This document shows positions 21,921 to 32,330 of a stretch of 64,000 bases of DNA, in pieces (position 1 is the first letter of the stretch; each line of letters begins with the position of its first letter). The notes below the pieces were generated by a model. That model searched no databases and was not told where the DNA came from. It was given only the letters and a program-made list of their open reading frames with translations. Source of the DNA: Maniola hyperantus (lineage: Eukaryota; Arthropoda; Insecta; Lepidoptera; Nymphalidae); assembly GCF_902806685.2 (NCBI RefSeq), contig NC_048546.1:1426001-1490000 (forward strand), read 5' to 3'. Both the position numbers and the translations under genes were made by a program.

Positions 21921-22065
21921 TTCTATTGTATTGACTGGTCAATACAATAGAATAAAAAAATGTTCAGGTGGGGTTATAACTTAAACTTAAACTAATGCTT
22001 AAGTGCAATAACTTAGGAAACTTTTCTAAGTACTTCTAATTAATACATAATTACTAATATAATTA
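21921..22065 (+). repeat. Duplicate of 21499-21620
   Basis: Shares GTATTGACTGGTCAATACAA, AATGTTCAGGTGGGGTTATA and AATAACTTAGGAAACTTTTC with the first copy. Here the hairpin arms are 15 bp instead of 11. Confidence 0.85.
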
Positions 22066-22289
22066 CTGCTCTTCCATCCATAACCAAGCGATGGCTCATT
22101 GCGTTTTTCGTAACGCAGAAATGATATTTATGAACAGAAAATTGAAGAAGTATTAAGCATTGCAATTGATATGTGCATTTGGTTAGCATTATTCACACAG
22201 CGCGAACCCTAACTTGTTCGACTTCTATGTCGGAGATATTTTTTATTCGTAGTCGTACACGGTCAGGGTTGCCACAAAGCGAAAGACCT

Positions 22290-22447
22290 CAGACCTGGGC
22301 GCGTTTGGAACCCTCGTAGCTTTAGTTTTAAGTACGTATTAATTATCGCCACTATATCATCTTACAAATTAAAATTTTGACCATCAGTGCCTAAGCTTAA
22401 AATTTTACCTATATTCTGAATAAATAATTTGAGTTTGAGTTTGAAAT
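22290..22447 (+). repeat. LINE-type 3' end with TTTGA tail
   Basis: CGCGTTTGGAACCCTCGTAG to GAATAAATAATTTGAGTTTG; same family at 33007. Confidence 0.65.
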
Positions 22448-22460
22448 AACGGTGGGTGTA

Positions 22461-22689
22461 AGTCCCGCAAATTACGCACAACAGACGGAAACGTTTAAGT
22501 GCGGAAACCAGCCCAGAGCGAAAGAAGAAGTCCCGCAAATTGCTATTACGCTGGAACCATGTCTGATTAACATCGAAATGACGTCATTTTGACGTCAGCC
22601 GAAATAAAAATATACCATCACCTCGAAACTTCAGTCTAGTGCTGACGTCACTAAAATGGCGGCCACGGTCATAAGAAATTTGCGGGACT
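22461..22689. mobile_element. TA-flanked MITE, 229 bp
   Basis: TIRs AGTCCCGCAAATT with TA on both sides. The same end motif recurs internally at about 22530, so two copies may be nested. It contains three TGACGTCA/GACGTCA-type sites. Confidence 0.75.
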
Positions 22690-22859
22690 TATAACTGATT
22701 TATAGTTATATGTCTACTACAGCTGGACATAGATTTTTTTATAGCTAGTACCTAGTTTGATACTGCCTGTCACAGCTCTAGCGTCACCTCTCGCAACACC
22801 GCAGTCCCGTTGCGACCACGACCCATGCAACTGGACGAAATATCGATACTTTAAAGCTT

Positions 22860-23037
22860 AAATCACTGTCACTTCGTTGTCTGTCTGTCTGTCAAGAAAC
22901 CTATAGGGTACTTCCCATTACCTAGAATCATGAAATTTGGCAGGTTGAAAACCCTGAATTAGGCCTTACTTCACAAAAACAAAAAAGTTATTTTGGTACG
23001 GAACCCTTCGTGTACGAGTCCAACTCGCACTTGACAG
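22860..23037 (-). repeat. Lepidopteran repeat F, internally deleted
   Basis: TCTGTCAAGAAACCTATAGG, ATCATGAAATTTGGCAGG, and the end GAGTCCAACTCGCACTTGAC. Confidence 0.75.
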
Positions 23038-23102
23038 GTATTTTCTTTTTATTCAATCGTTAATCATTTTCAATTCCTTGGTATCGAATAATGTGTTAAA
23101 TC

Positions 23103-23342
23103 AGTACCCTTATTATAAATGTGAAAGTGTGTTTGTTTGTTAGTTTGTTGGTTTATTGGTTTGTTGGTTTATCCTTCAATCACGTCACAACGGAGTGACG
23201 GATTGACGTGATTTTTTGCATAGATATAGTTAAAGACCTGGAGAGTGACATAGGTTACTTTTTATCCCGGAAAGTTAAAGAGTTCCCACGGGATTTTCAA
23301 AAACCTAAATCCACACGGACGAAGTCGCGGGCATCAGCTAGT
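23103..23342 (+). mobile_element. Helitron-like element, family A, complete
   Basis: TTATTATAAATGTGAAAGTG to GCGGGCATCAGCTAGT. Confidence 0.85.
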
Positions 23343-23415
23343 CATCAATAATCAAAAAGTCTTTTTCTATCATGATCAGTGATCACGTTTAAGTTAGCCT
23401 GTTTCGTTTAGTCAT

Positions 23416-24264
23416 CAACTTTTTGTAAAAAAAAAATGGGTCCATTTTCGTTCGTTTAGGTTCAGTTCATAAGGCTGCCAGGTTAATTTTTTTTTTTTTA
23501 ATAGATATAGCGAGCAAACGAGCAGGCGGGTCACCTGATGTTAAGTGATTACCGCCGCCCATGAACATTTGCAGCACCAGAGGAGCCGCCGATGCGTTGC
23601 TGGCCTTTTAGGAATTTGTTGGTCCGCCCCTTGAATAACCCCATGTTATAATCTAGTGGGAACACCGCCGATGGGAGTTGGTTCCACAGTTTGCACGTGC
23701 GTGGAAAGAAGGATCTGGCGCAGCGGACGGTCGAAGTGCACTAGACACCCAGATGGTGAGGGTGAAATTCCTTACGGTGGCGCGCGGTGCGGTTGTAGAA
23801 AAAAAGAGTGAAATGAGGTCAAAAAGCTCTTCAGAGCACTCCCCATTATACAGAATTAATTACTTAAGAAAATGACTTACCTACTTATAGTTCTTGCATT
23901 TCACGAGGGCGAGTGGCTCATATCTTGTGTTTAAGTCGTGTCAGTATAAGTAAGGTACTCCAAATGTGTGCGTATGCGAGCGCTTGCTCGCGACTGATTG
24001 GTCCGACATGCAGACACACTGCCGCAATGCCCATGTAGGTATACGACGTACCACAATTAAAGTTCACTCGCCTTCGTGAAGTACTATACCTGAAATTCAA
24101 ATTCTATATCAGGTAAAGATAATAATATTATTATGAGTGTGGCAACCCTATAGCGATTCCGTTAGGCCGTGGTCTGGAAAGAGCATTAATTGGCAAGCAA
24201 AGATACTCTGCAAAAACTCTCGAAAAAGAGTTGAGCGTGTAAAGATTGTTCCGGACCATGCCAT
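23416..24264 (+). repeat. Tandem duplication, copy 1 (849 bp)
   Basis: Repeated at 24284-25132 with an 868-bp offset; every base compared by eye matches. The unit contains a lepidopteran interspersed repeat (GAGCAGGCGGGTCACCTGATG type, from about 23510) and unique sequence. The open stretches of 65 and 60 codons present in both copies are not convincing genes. Confidence 0.93.
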
Positions 24265-24283
24265 ACCATGGCATGGTCCGGAA
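24249..24283. repeat. Hairpin at the duplication junction
   Basis: Perfect 16-bp arms TTCCGGACCATGCCAT and its complement, 3-nt loop. The last 19 nt (24265-24283) are the exact reverse complement of 25117-25135, the outer breakpoint of copy 2. Confidence 0.9.
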
Positions 24284-25132
24284 CAACTTTTTGTAAAAAA
24301 AAAATGGGTCCATTTTCGTTCGTTTAGGTTCAGTTCATAAGGCTGCCAGGTTAATTTTTTTTTTTTTAATAGATATAGCGAGCAAACGAGCAGGCGGGTC
24401 ACCTGATGTTAAGTGATTACCGCCGCCCATGAACATTTGCAGCACCAGAGGAGCCGCCGATGCGTTGCTGGCCTTTTAGGAATTTGTTGGTCCGCCCCTT
24501 GAATAACCCCATGTTATAATCTAGTGGGAACACCGCCGATGGGAGTTGGTTCCACAGTTTGCACGTGCGTGGAAAGAAGGATCTGGCGCAGCGGACGGTC
24601 GAAGTGCACTAGACACCCAGATGGTGAGGGTGAAATTCCTTACGGTGGCGCGCGGTGCGGTTGTAGAAAAAAAGAGTGAAATGAGGTCAAAAAGCTCTTC
24701 AGAGCACTCCCCATTATACAGAATTAATTACTTAAGAAAATGACTTACCTACTTATAGTTCTTGCATTTCACGAGGGCGAGTGGCTCATATCTTGTGTTT
24801 AAGTCGTGTCAGTATAAGTAAGGTACTCCAAATGTGTGCGTATGCGAGCGCTTGCTCGCGACTGATTGGTCCGACATGCAGACACACTGCCGCAATGCCC
24901 ATGTAGGTATACGACGTACCACAATTAAAGTTCACTCGCCTTCGTGAAGTACTATACCTGAAATTCAAATTCTATATCAGGTAAAGATAATAATATTATT
25001 ATGAGTGTGGCAACCCTATAGCGATTCCGTTAGGCCGTGGTCTGGAAAGAGCATTAATTGGCAAGCAAAGATACTCTGCAAAAACTCTCGAAAAAGAGTT
25101 GAGCGTGTAAAGATTGTTCCGGACCATGCCAT
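24284..25132 (+). repeat. Tandem duplication, copy 2 (849 bp)
   Basis: Second copy of 23416-24264. It continues into unique sequence GGTACATACTG at 25133. Confidence 0.93.
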
Positions 25133-25233
25133 GGTACATACTGATCAAAACCCGTGGATTTGCTCCCGTTTACGTCTTGATAAAAATAAAATAAAATAAA
25201 AATAAAAATATTTTTTAGTCAATTAAACTTTTA
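25133..25233. other. Short unique stretch
   Basis: Ends in an (AAAAT)n run (25185-25210). Confidence 0.5.
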
Positions 25234-25672
25234 CAAGCTGTGATAGCCTAGTGGTTAGGACGTCCGTCTTCTAATCGGGGGTCGGTGGTCAGTGGCGTGC
25301 AGGTCATAGAGGCATAAATGCACTGCTTACCCCATTTATAATAGTTTGTGCATATTTTTCATTGTAAACTGCCAGTAAACAGGTTCCTACCTAACTAATG
25401 CCTACCCTGGCTTCAAATCCTGTGCACGCCACTGTCGGTGGTTCGATCCCGGGCACGCACCTCTAACTTTTCGGAGTTATGTGGGTTAATCTCATTTGCT
25501 AAACATCGTGAGGAAACCTGCATGCCTGAGAGTTCTCCATAATGTTCTCAAAGGTGTGTGAAGTCTACCAATCCGCACATGGCCAGCGTGGTAGACTATG
25601 GCCAAAACCCCTCAGAGAGGGAGACCCGTGCTCTGTAGTGAGCCGGTAATGGGTTGATCATGATGATGATGA
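25234..25672 (+). mobile_element. tRNA-derived SINE (Metulj-like) split by a hAT MITE
   Basis: Head AGCTGTGATAGCCTAGTGGT; box B completed after the MITE as GGTTCGATCCCGG; body CTGCATGCCTGAGAG; end GGGTTGATCATGATGATGAT. The MITE insertion is younger than the SINE. Confidence 0.93.
25290..25434. mobile_element. hAT-type MITE nested in a SINE, 145 bp
   Basis: TIRs CAGTGGCGTGCA; duplication TCGGTGGT on both sides (25282-25289, 25435-25442). It splits the tRNA-like box B region of the SINE at 25234-25672; removing it rebuilds GGTGGTTCGATCC. Confidence 0.93.
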
Positions 25673-25930
25673 AACTTTTACAAGTATTTTTGAATCGTCA
25701 GCTGCATCACCATTGGTTCAGAATGCCTTTCCTACCGAGAAGAACCAGCAAGAAACTCGGCGGTTGCTCTTTTCACAGATTTGATATATACAATATTATG
25801 CCATGTATAAAGAAAAGTATTTGCAGTCCTGTGCGTTGCTGGAACGAGCTGCAGGTCAAATCCACGCTCTTTTATTATTTAGCTAATCTTCAATTGTGTA
25901 ATATGCTTTTTTCAAGAGAATTAGATTTTT
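25673..25930 (-). repeat. LINE-type 3' end, inverted
   Basis: AACTTTTACAAGTATTTTTG, GAGAAGAACCAGCAAGAAAC and GGCGGTTGCTCTTTTCA are the complement of the repeat at 53575. The further CGTTGCTGGAACGAGCTGCA may be the end of its coding part. The 92-codon plus-strand open stretch here is incidental. Confidence 0.65.
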
Positions 25931-26008
25931 AAACTTGTGTAAAGGCAAGTCCAAAATAATTTACGGGATTTTGTTATAAAAGGAGTCTAAAATTATAGAG
26001 TGTAATAA

Positions 26009-26252
26009 TCTATATATATAAAAGGAAAAGGTGACTGACTGACTGACCGACTGACTGACTGACTGACTGACTGATCTATCAACGCACAGCTCAAACTACT
26101 GGACGGATCGGGCTGAAATTTGGCATGCAGATAGCTATTATGACGTAGGCATCCGCTAAGAAAGGATTTTTGAAAATTCAACTCCTAAGGGGGTGAAATA
26201 GGGTTTTGAAATTTTGTAGTCCACGCGGACGAAGTCGCGAGCATAAGCTAGT
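26009..26252 (+). mobile_element. Helitron-like element, family B, complete
   Basis: TCTATATATATAAAAGGAAA, eight GACT/GACC units, ending GAGCATAAGCTAGT. Confidence 0.87.
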
Positions 26253-26659
26253 TTATTTATAATATCGTCGTCGTGATAACTGATCCACTGGAGGGAATGG
26301 TAAATTTTCATCTAGGTACGTTAAATAAATAAAAAAATATACTTAGGTAAGTATAACCTATCCCTTTATTTGAGACCCTTATAACACGTCCTTTCATTTG
26401 ATATGTTGCATCCCAAAAGTGACCCCATATGCAAAATTAATTTATTTACGTTACACGTCCGTGTTTAGGTCACAGAAATTCATAAAATAATAATATTATG
26501 TGTCGGATCTATTCATCGTTGTACTATATTGTAAATCGATGTACCAACTTAATCGATATGGTAGATGGAGCAAAATGGCTGTGAATCATCTTGTTTTATG
26601 CTCGTACTTAAGTACCTACATTTTCGGGTAAAGTTTTTATTTAATAGATACTAGGTACA
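26253..26659. other. Stretch without a gene
   Basis: Contains CGTCCTTTCATTTGATATGT and AAAAGTGACCCCATATG, probably part of an unidentified repeat. Confidence 0.4.
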
Positions 26660-26865
26660 TCTAAATATATGAAAGGAAAAGGTGACTGACTGACTGATCT
26701 ATCAACGCACAGCTCAAACTACTGGACAGATCGGGCTGAAATTTGGCATGCAGATAGCTATTATGACGTAGGCATCCGCTAAAAAAGGATTTTTGAAAAT
26801 TCAACCCCTAAAGGGGTGAAATAAGGGTTTGAAGTTTCTGTAGTCCACGCGAACGAAGTCGCGAG
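26660..26865 (+). mobile_element. Helitron-like element, family B, interrupted (left part)
   Basis: TCTAAATATATGAAAGGAAA up to CGAAGTCGCGAG, where the 4.1-kb LTR element is inserted. The tip CGAGCATAAGCTAGT lies at 30974-30988. Confidence 0.87.
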
Positions 26866-27777
26866 TATAAGATAAATGGTTAGAGTTGCTATTTATTTCT
26901 TGAAATTGCTACTAAACTCTTTAGATTTTGCTTAAGAATTAATTCTAAACCATAGACATTTTATTTGTAAACAGAGGCACGTCAAAATGATAGACAAAAT
27001 ACTACAGACGTAACAGATAATATATAGCAGCTAATCCAAAGGTCTTACATGGTGAAATTGATTTTATTATATTTTAGAAGTAAAGTAATTGTAGATTTAA
27101 ATAGAGTATAATGTGGAATTTTGAAGTGTATAAATTTAAAACTAAAGTTTAATCTCTATTGTCGACTCTATTGAATTTGAGTTTTATATGGTATCATTAT
27201 ATTAATGGAAAGGGTAGCCAAAGGGCTATAAATGGCTCTGCTTTGACGGTAGACATCATTAATTTTCCTATTTTTAATAAGAAGCTGTGACATACCTACA
27301 GGTACGAATATTGTTGATTTTATATTTCTATTGTTATACTATGTATGTTGTTTTATGTGTAATTTGTTATTCAACTGGTATTCCTTTGTAATAGTTTATG
27401 CTTATACCCGATGTGGGTTGGATATGTTATGGTAATACCATAGTTGTATCTATTTTTCAATAATTGTGGATAGACACCGCCGAGTTTTTTCTTGCCAGTT
27501 CTTTCTCTCGGTAGATATGCTTTTTCGAACTGGCGGTAGATTTTTCTTAAAGGAAATAATAAATTATTTAATGATAAAGCAATAAGTAATGGTAAAGATA
27601 AACTTTGATTTGGAGGGACTTTTCCCTGAATAAAACAGTTTATTTCCTTATACAATCTTTTATTTTGTCTCCTACCTACAACCACGCCCTAGCTTATTGA
27701 TAACGAACTAAGGTTTAGACTCTCAGTAGGTTGATTCCTGACTCCATCGTCTCTATACTTCTGAGGCTAATCTAGCA
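26866..27777 (+). repeat. Left LTR of the 4.1-kb non-coding element
   Basis: 912 bp, starting TATAAGATAA and ending TCTAGCA, without the usual TG start. Positions 27475-27540 resemble the interspersed repeat with CGCCGAGTTTCTTGC (53575, 56826). A 104-codon minus-strand open stretch (27371-27685) recurs in the other LTR and looks non-coding. Confidence 0.85.
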
Positions 27778-30061
27778 TCAGAAGTGGGATACGATATGGC
27801 TGAATTGTGCCTTTTCTAATGCAGTTTGTACAAGTTTCAGAAATACCGGCCATTTCGGATGGCTTTGTGAAAAGCCATCAAAGATGTTACAACAGGCGTT
27901 GTGATGACTGACGTCCACGAGAGGTACCACAATGGACATTGGATACCCTTAATCTGGATACCCTAAATTGGTATGGAAGCTTATTTTGTTCAAAGTGTTG
28001 TGAAAGTGAAAAAAAAAAAAAAAGTTTTTGCAAGACTATTTTTTCAGGCAGGTAGGCCTTAGAAAGTTTTATTGCGTAATCATGGACCTATTAATACTCT
28101 GTGTAATGTGTAACACAGTTTCATAGTACCTGCCGTCATTTTATTTGTTTTAAAACTAATTGTATTACAGAAATAAAGATGTGGGTACTAAATAAATAAA
28201 ATTTGTGGGTAATTTTGTATTCAGTATAGATGTTCTGTTTCAATGACTCAGATTAATGTTTGAAGGTGTTTAATTGCATGATGTCCCAGCTAGTAACACA
28301 AATCGATATTACGTAAATTAATGTTAAAATTTTGCAGGTACTTAGTTGGTATGAAATTTTTGTTAAGTAAATGATCATACGATTACAATTAGACTTGACA
28401 CAGTTGACAAAAAGACCTCTCAGGTTTTGTAATTTTTTTTGTATACGGTTAATTAGTTACATTTTCTAATCGCACCTAGGTTTGTAGTTTGATAATAATA
28501 AAATGTGGTTAAATGTCAGACTGACCGAGCGGTGAAAAACTGTAAAGCAAGTTTGTCAGTAAATATTTACTGATGATTAATTTGTGTTCTATTTTAATTT
28601 CCGTCTGACGTCTAGCCGTATATTCGTAATTTATATGATAGTGATGTTGAAATTGAATCATTGAATATTGTTTTACGAGTGATGAGTCATCTTACTTTTT
28701 TTTAGTTATGTTGGTATTCTTGTGGCATTTCCTATGTAAGTACTTCGAGAACGAAGTACTTTTCAGGTTGGCCGAATAGATGTTTATTAATTATTTATGT
28801 GTTACATAATGACAGAGAAAAAAAAAGAACAAAAAAAAAGAACAAAAAAAAAAAAAAATTTTTTGTTGTAGTTTTGTTTCAGAAATACACATTCCATCAT
28901 TCGTTAAATGTTGATGATTCATTGATCAGAAATTGCGATTAGCATGGCCATTTTGTTTTTTTGCTATTGACTTTGCATCGGAGTTCTCACTCGCGAAACG
29001 TAGAGATGAAAGATTTGTGATACCTACCTACAATAATTAAGAAATTTTGTTTGAGTTTATTTTTGTAGTTTTTATATATGGATAGGTTAGGCTGCTGATG
29101 TCTTATCCTGTTGCTATGCCGCTAAGTCCCATTCAGCAGGGGAATAGGTACCTTGCAATAAAGGCCGGAGGCAATTGTCAGATTATAGAATAGTAGCTAC
29201 TGATTGTTTGATGTCATTGTTTTTTTATAAATACCCACCGTTATGTAATGGATCTGCCAAACCACACTTGGCCAGCGTGGTGGACTATGGTCAAACCTGA
29301 AACCTAAATTTAGAATATTGGAGTTTAGAGATTCTTGACTACCCACTTGTGTTTGATATTTTTTAATTCCGTAGGTTTTTGTTTTGAATAATACTTTTTA
29401 TTTTCTGACGTTTTTGATGTTTGAAATGTTTTAATTTTTGAACATGGATTTTCTTGTATTTAACTATTTTTGATATTGATTACTTCTTTGACGATCTTTT
29501 TAATGTAAATTATTTTTGTGTGATATTTTTTGACATTTTAATTTTTGGTACCTACCTTCATATGTTTTTATTTACTACCTTTTTGGATTTTATATTTTAT
29601 TTATGAAAAATTGTATAGTGGTAGGTATATGGATCAAAACCAATGGTGTTAAGGGACAATTTTATGATGTTTACGATGTTGCCTTAAAACCAATGGTGTT
29701 GAAGGATATTTTGTAGATGATACTTTAAAACGTTGGAACCAACGGTGTTGAAAAGTATTTTTATAATATCGCTTTAATACCAGTGGTGTTAAAAATATTT
29801 TTTGATATTGGTTTAAAACCAATGGGGTTAAAGGATATCTTGTTTGGAAACATAATATGTGCTGTGGCGAGAAAAATATATCTTGTATTTTTTAGAGCAA
29901 ACTGTGTGGTGATTTTGAACATGTTTTATTTTATTTTATGGTGGCCACAGACATGTTGTTTGAAAAAAATGTTTTGATGTTGTTTAACAACTTTATTTAC
30001 TTAACGAATTGTTTGTTTTTATTTTATTGCTTCGAGAACGAAGCAATTGTCAGTTTGGCCG
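27778..30061 (+). other. Interior of the 4.1-kb LTR element
   Basis: AT-rich, no credible coding frame. It holds A-rich runs (28801-28860), two copies of a TTCGAGAACGAAG...GGCCG block (28742-28774 and 30029-30061), a SINE-like scrap near 29258-29296 and five spaced CAATGGTGTT-type repeats (29641-29830). Confidence 0.75.
29641..29830 (+). repeat. Imperfect tandem repeat, 39-50 bp period
   Basis: CAATGGTGTT or a near copy at 29641, 29691, 29740, 29781 and 29820, mostly preceded by TTTAAAAC-like sequence. Five decayed units. Confidence 0.7.
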
Positions 30062-30973
30062 TATAAGATAAATGGTTAGAGTTGCTATTTATTTCTTGAA
30101 ATTGCTACTAAACTCTTTAGATTTTGCTTAAGAATTAATTCTAAACCATAGACATTTTATTTGTAAACAGAGGCACGTCAAAATGATAGACAAAATACTA
30201 CAGACGTAACAGATAATATATAGCAGCTAATCCAAAGGTCTTACATGGTGAAATTGATTTTATTATATTTTAGAAGTAAAGTAATTGTAGATTTAAATAG
30301 AGTATAATGTGGAATTTTGAAGTGTATAAATTTAAAACTAAAGTTTAATCTCTATTGTCGACTCTATTGAATTTGAGTTTTATATGGTATCATTATATTA
30401 ATGGAAAGGGTAGCCAAAGGGCTATAAATGGCTCTGCTTTGACGGTAGACATCATTAATTTTCCTATTTTTAATAAGAAGCTGTGACATACCTACAGGTA
30501 CGAATATTGTTGATTTTATATTTCTATTGTTATACTATGTATGTTGTTTTATGTGTAATTTGTTATTCAACTGGTATTCCTTTGTAATAGTTTATGCTTA
30601 TACCCGATGTGGGTTGGATATGTTATGGTAATACCATAGTTGTATCTATTTTTCAATAATTGTGGATAGACACCGCCGAGTTTTTTCTTGCCAGTTCTTT
30701 CTCTCGGTAGATATGCTTTTTCGAACTGGCGGTAGATTTTTCTTAAAGGAAATAATAAATTATTTAATGATAAAGCAATAAGTAATGGTAAAGATAAACT
30801 TTGATTTGGAGGGACTTTTCCCTGAATAAAACAGTTTATTTCCTTATACAATCTTTTATTTTGTCTCCTACCTACAACCACGCCCTAGCTTATTGATAAC
30901 GAACTAAGGTTTAGACTCTCAGTAGGTTGATTCCTGACTCCATCGTCTCTATACTTCTGAGGCTAATCTAGCA
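30062..30973 (+). repeat. Right LTR of the 4.1-kb non-coding element
   Basis: Same as 26866-27777 by eye; followed by CGAG and the remaining 3' tip of the interrupted Helitron-like copy. Confidence 0.85.
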
Positions 30974-30988
30974 CGAGCATAAGCTAGT
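30974..30988 (+). mobile_element. Helitron-like element, family B, right tip
   Basis: CGAGCATAAGCTAGT completes the copy at 26660-26865. Confidence 0.85.
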
Positions 30989-31837
30989 TAAGTATAAGTT
31001 TCCTAGATAGGTACCTACTATATTTGTCTCAGGTCCTACGAGTCTGTAACAAATGCCGTCCTGTTTTATCCCATCCAATTTGGCCATGCATTGTATTGTA
31101 GAGTAATGAATTGCGCACGCGCACACAGTTATCTCGGCAACCCTTTGACATTAGGTGCAAGCCGCCCGCTCGTACCTCGCTAGTCCAACAAACACTATCT
31201 GATAGTTCCAAGTAAAACTAAAGGCTTTACGGCTACCTACCTACACTACACGCGGCAGATTGGAACAGACAGCCAGATTCAATATTTTTAATCTTCAATC
31301 ATACTAATTTTGCAATGATTTTTGTACGCGATTGCCAAAAAAAGGAGTGTAATATTTTCAGAATTCATGTTGTGAGTTTCTTTATTCCGCCATAACTTAG
31401 AATTAGCATCCATTGCATCATCGTGAGTGACGCTGATTTTTTAAAAAATCAATATGGCGGCTGTATGGTGCCATTTTTAAATGTGTAATTTTTTTGGGTC
31501 TCTTTGGCATGAATTTGGAGGTAAAAAAAAGTTGTATTTGATAGGCTTGGTCCACGATTATAATGCTACTACTCTCTTTAAAAGGAAATCGACTATTCTA
31601 GAGAAAAAAGTAACTACTTATTAGTATAACTTAACCCTAAACTATGACATTTAGTGTTGCACCCGCAGTGGAAGGGGGTTAGATGGTAGAAAGCGAGGGG
31701 GTCTCTGCAAGGCAAAATCAGCGGTTCCTAATAGTTAGTTGTTTCCGAGATATTTTTGTAAATTTTGATATTTCTAGGCTAGTTTTACCGAAATTTGAGC
31801 TGAACTCTTCGTAATTAAGCCTATAGGTAATCTAGCT
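30989..31837. other. Stretch without a gene
   Basis: No coding frame beyond incidental ones; ATATGGCGGCTGTATGG and similar sequence may belong to an unclassified repeat. Confidence 0.45.
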
Positions 31838-31840
31838 AGT

Positions 31841-32240
31841 GCTCGTCGTCCCATAGTGCACTGTGTCACTCGGTGGCCGGTGCAGAGCCTGCACGTAGCT
31901 AGTTAACAATTAACATTTGCCCGCGCGATGATCTGGCGAGATGGCCGCGCTAATATGGTCGAAGCACTTAATTACGCGAGGCGCCTTTTACTGCCCGAGC
32001 CACAGACCTAGCTGGAGTGCACTATAGTAAGGCCACAGACCTAGCTCGTGTCAACTATTGTGAAATGCTCGTCGTCCCATAGTGCAGTATGTGTCTCGGT
32101 GCAGAGCCTGCACGTAGCTATAACAATTAACATTTGCCCGCGCGATGATCTGGCGAGATGGCTGCGCTAATATGGCCGAAGCACTTAATTACGCGCGGCG
32201 CCTTTTACAGCCCGAGCCAAAGCCCTAGCTCGTGTGCTGA
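31841..32240 (+). repeat. Tandem duplication of a homeobox-site-rich block, offset 226 bp
   Basis: GCTCGTCGTCCCATAGTGCA at 31841 and 32067; both copies share AACAATTAACATTTGCCCGC, GATGATCTGGCGAGATGG and GAAGCACTTAATTACGCG with few changes. Non-coding. Confidence 0.85.
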
Positions 32241-32330
32241 GCATAACGGATAGCGCCTAGGACATGTAACTACTTACCAGTTGCGCTTAAATGTCCCTAC
32301 CTAATGATTCAGGCTGCATTACCATCTAGT

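Larger units (their letters stand above)
26866..30973 (+). mobile_element. Non-coding LTR element (LARD-like, possibly Copia-derived), 4108 bp
   Basis: Two 912-bp direct repeats (26866-27777 and 30062-30973), exactly 3196 bp apart and identical by eye, flank a 2284-bp interior with no long open frame. CGAG stands on both sides (26862-26865, 30974-30977). The flanks rejoin to a Helitron-like copy (26660-26865 plus 30974-30988), so this is a clean insertion with a target duplication. The motif next to the right LTR (TTCGAGAACGAAG...GGCCG) and TCAGAAGTGGGAT after the left LTR remind me of insect Copia elements; that link is from memory and unproven. It would need proteins from another element to move. 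Confidence 0.85.

Noticed and set aside
23678..24743. Duplicated 65-codon frames at 23678 and 24546 as a gene pair
   Set aside because: They arise from the tandem duplication and lie partly in an interspersed repeat; no protein features.
27371..27685. 104-codon minus-strand frame repeated at 30567-30881
   Set aside because: The repeat is explained by LTR identity, and part of it lies in the LINE-like segment.
31029..31211. 60-codon minus-strand frame
   Set aside because: Short, no motif, no supporting context.
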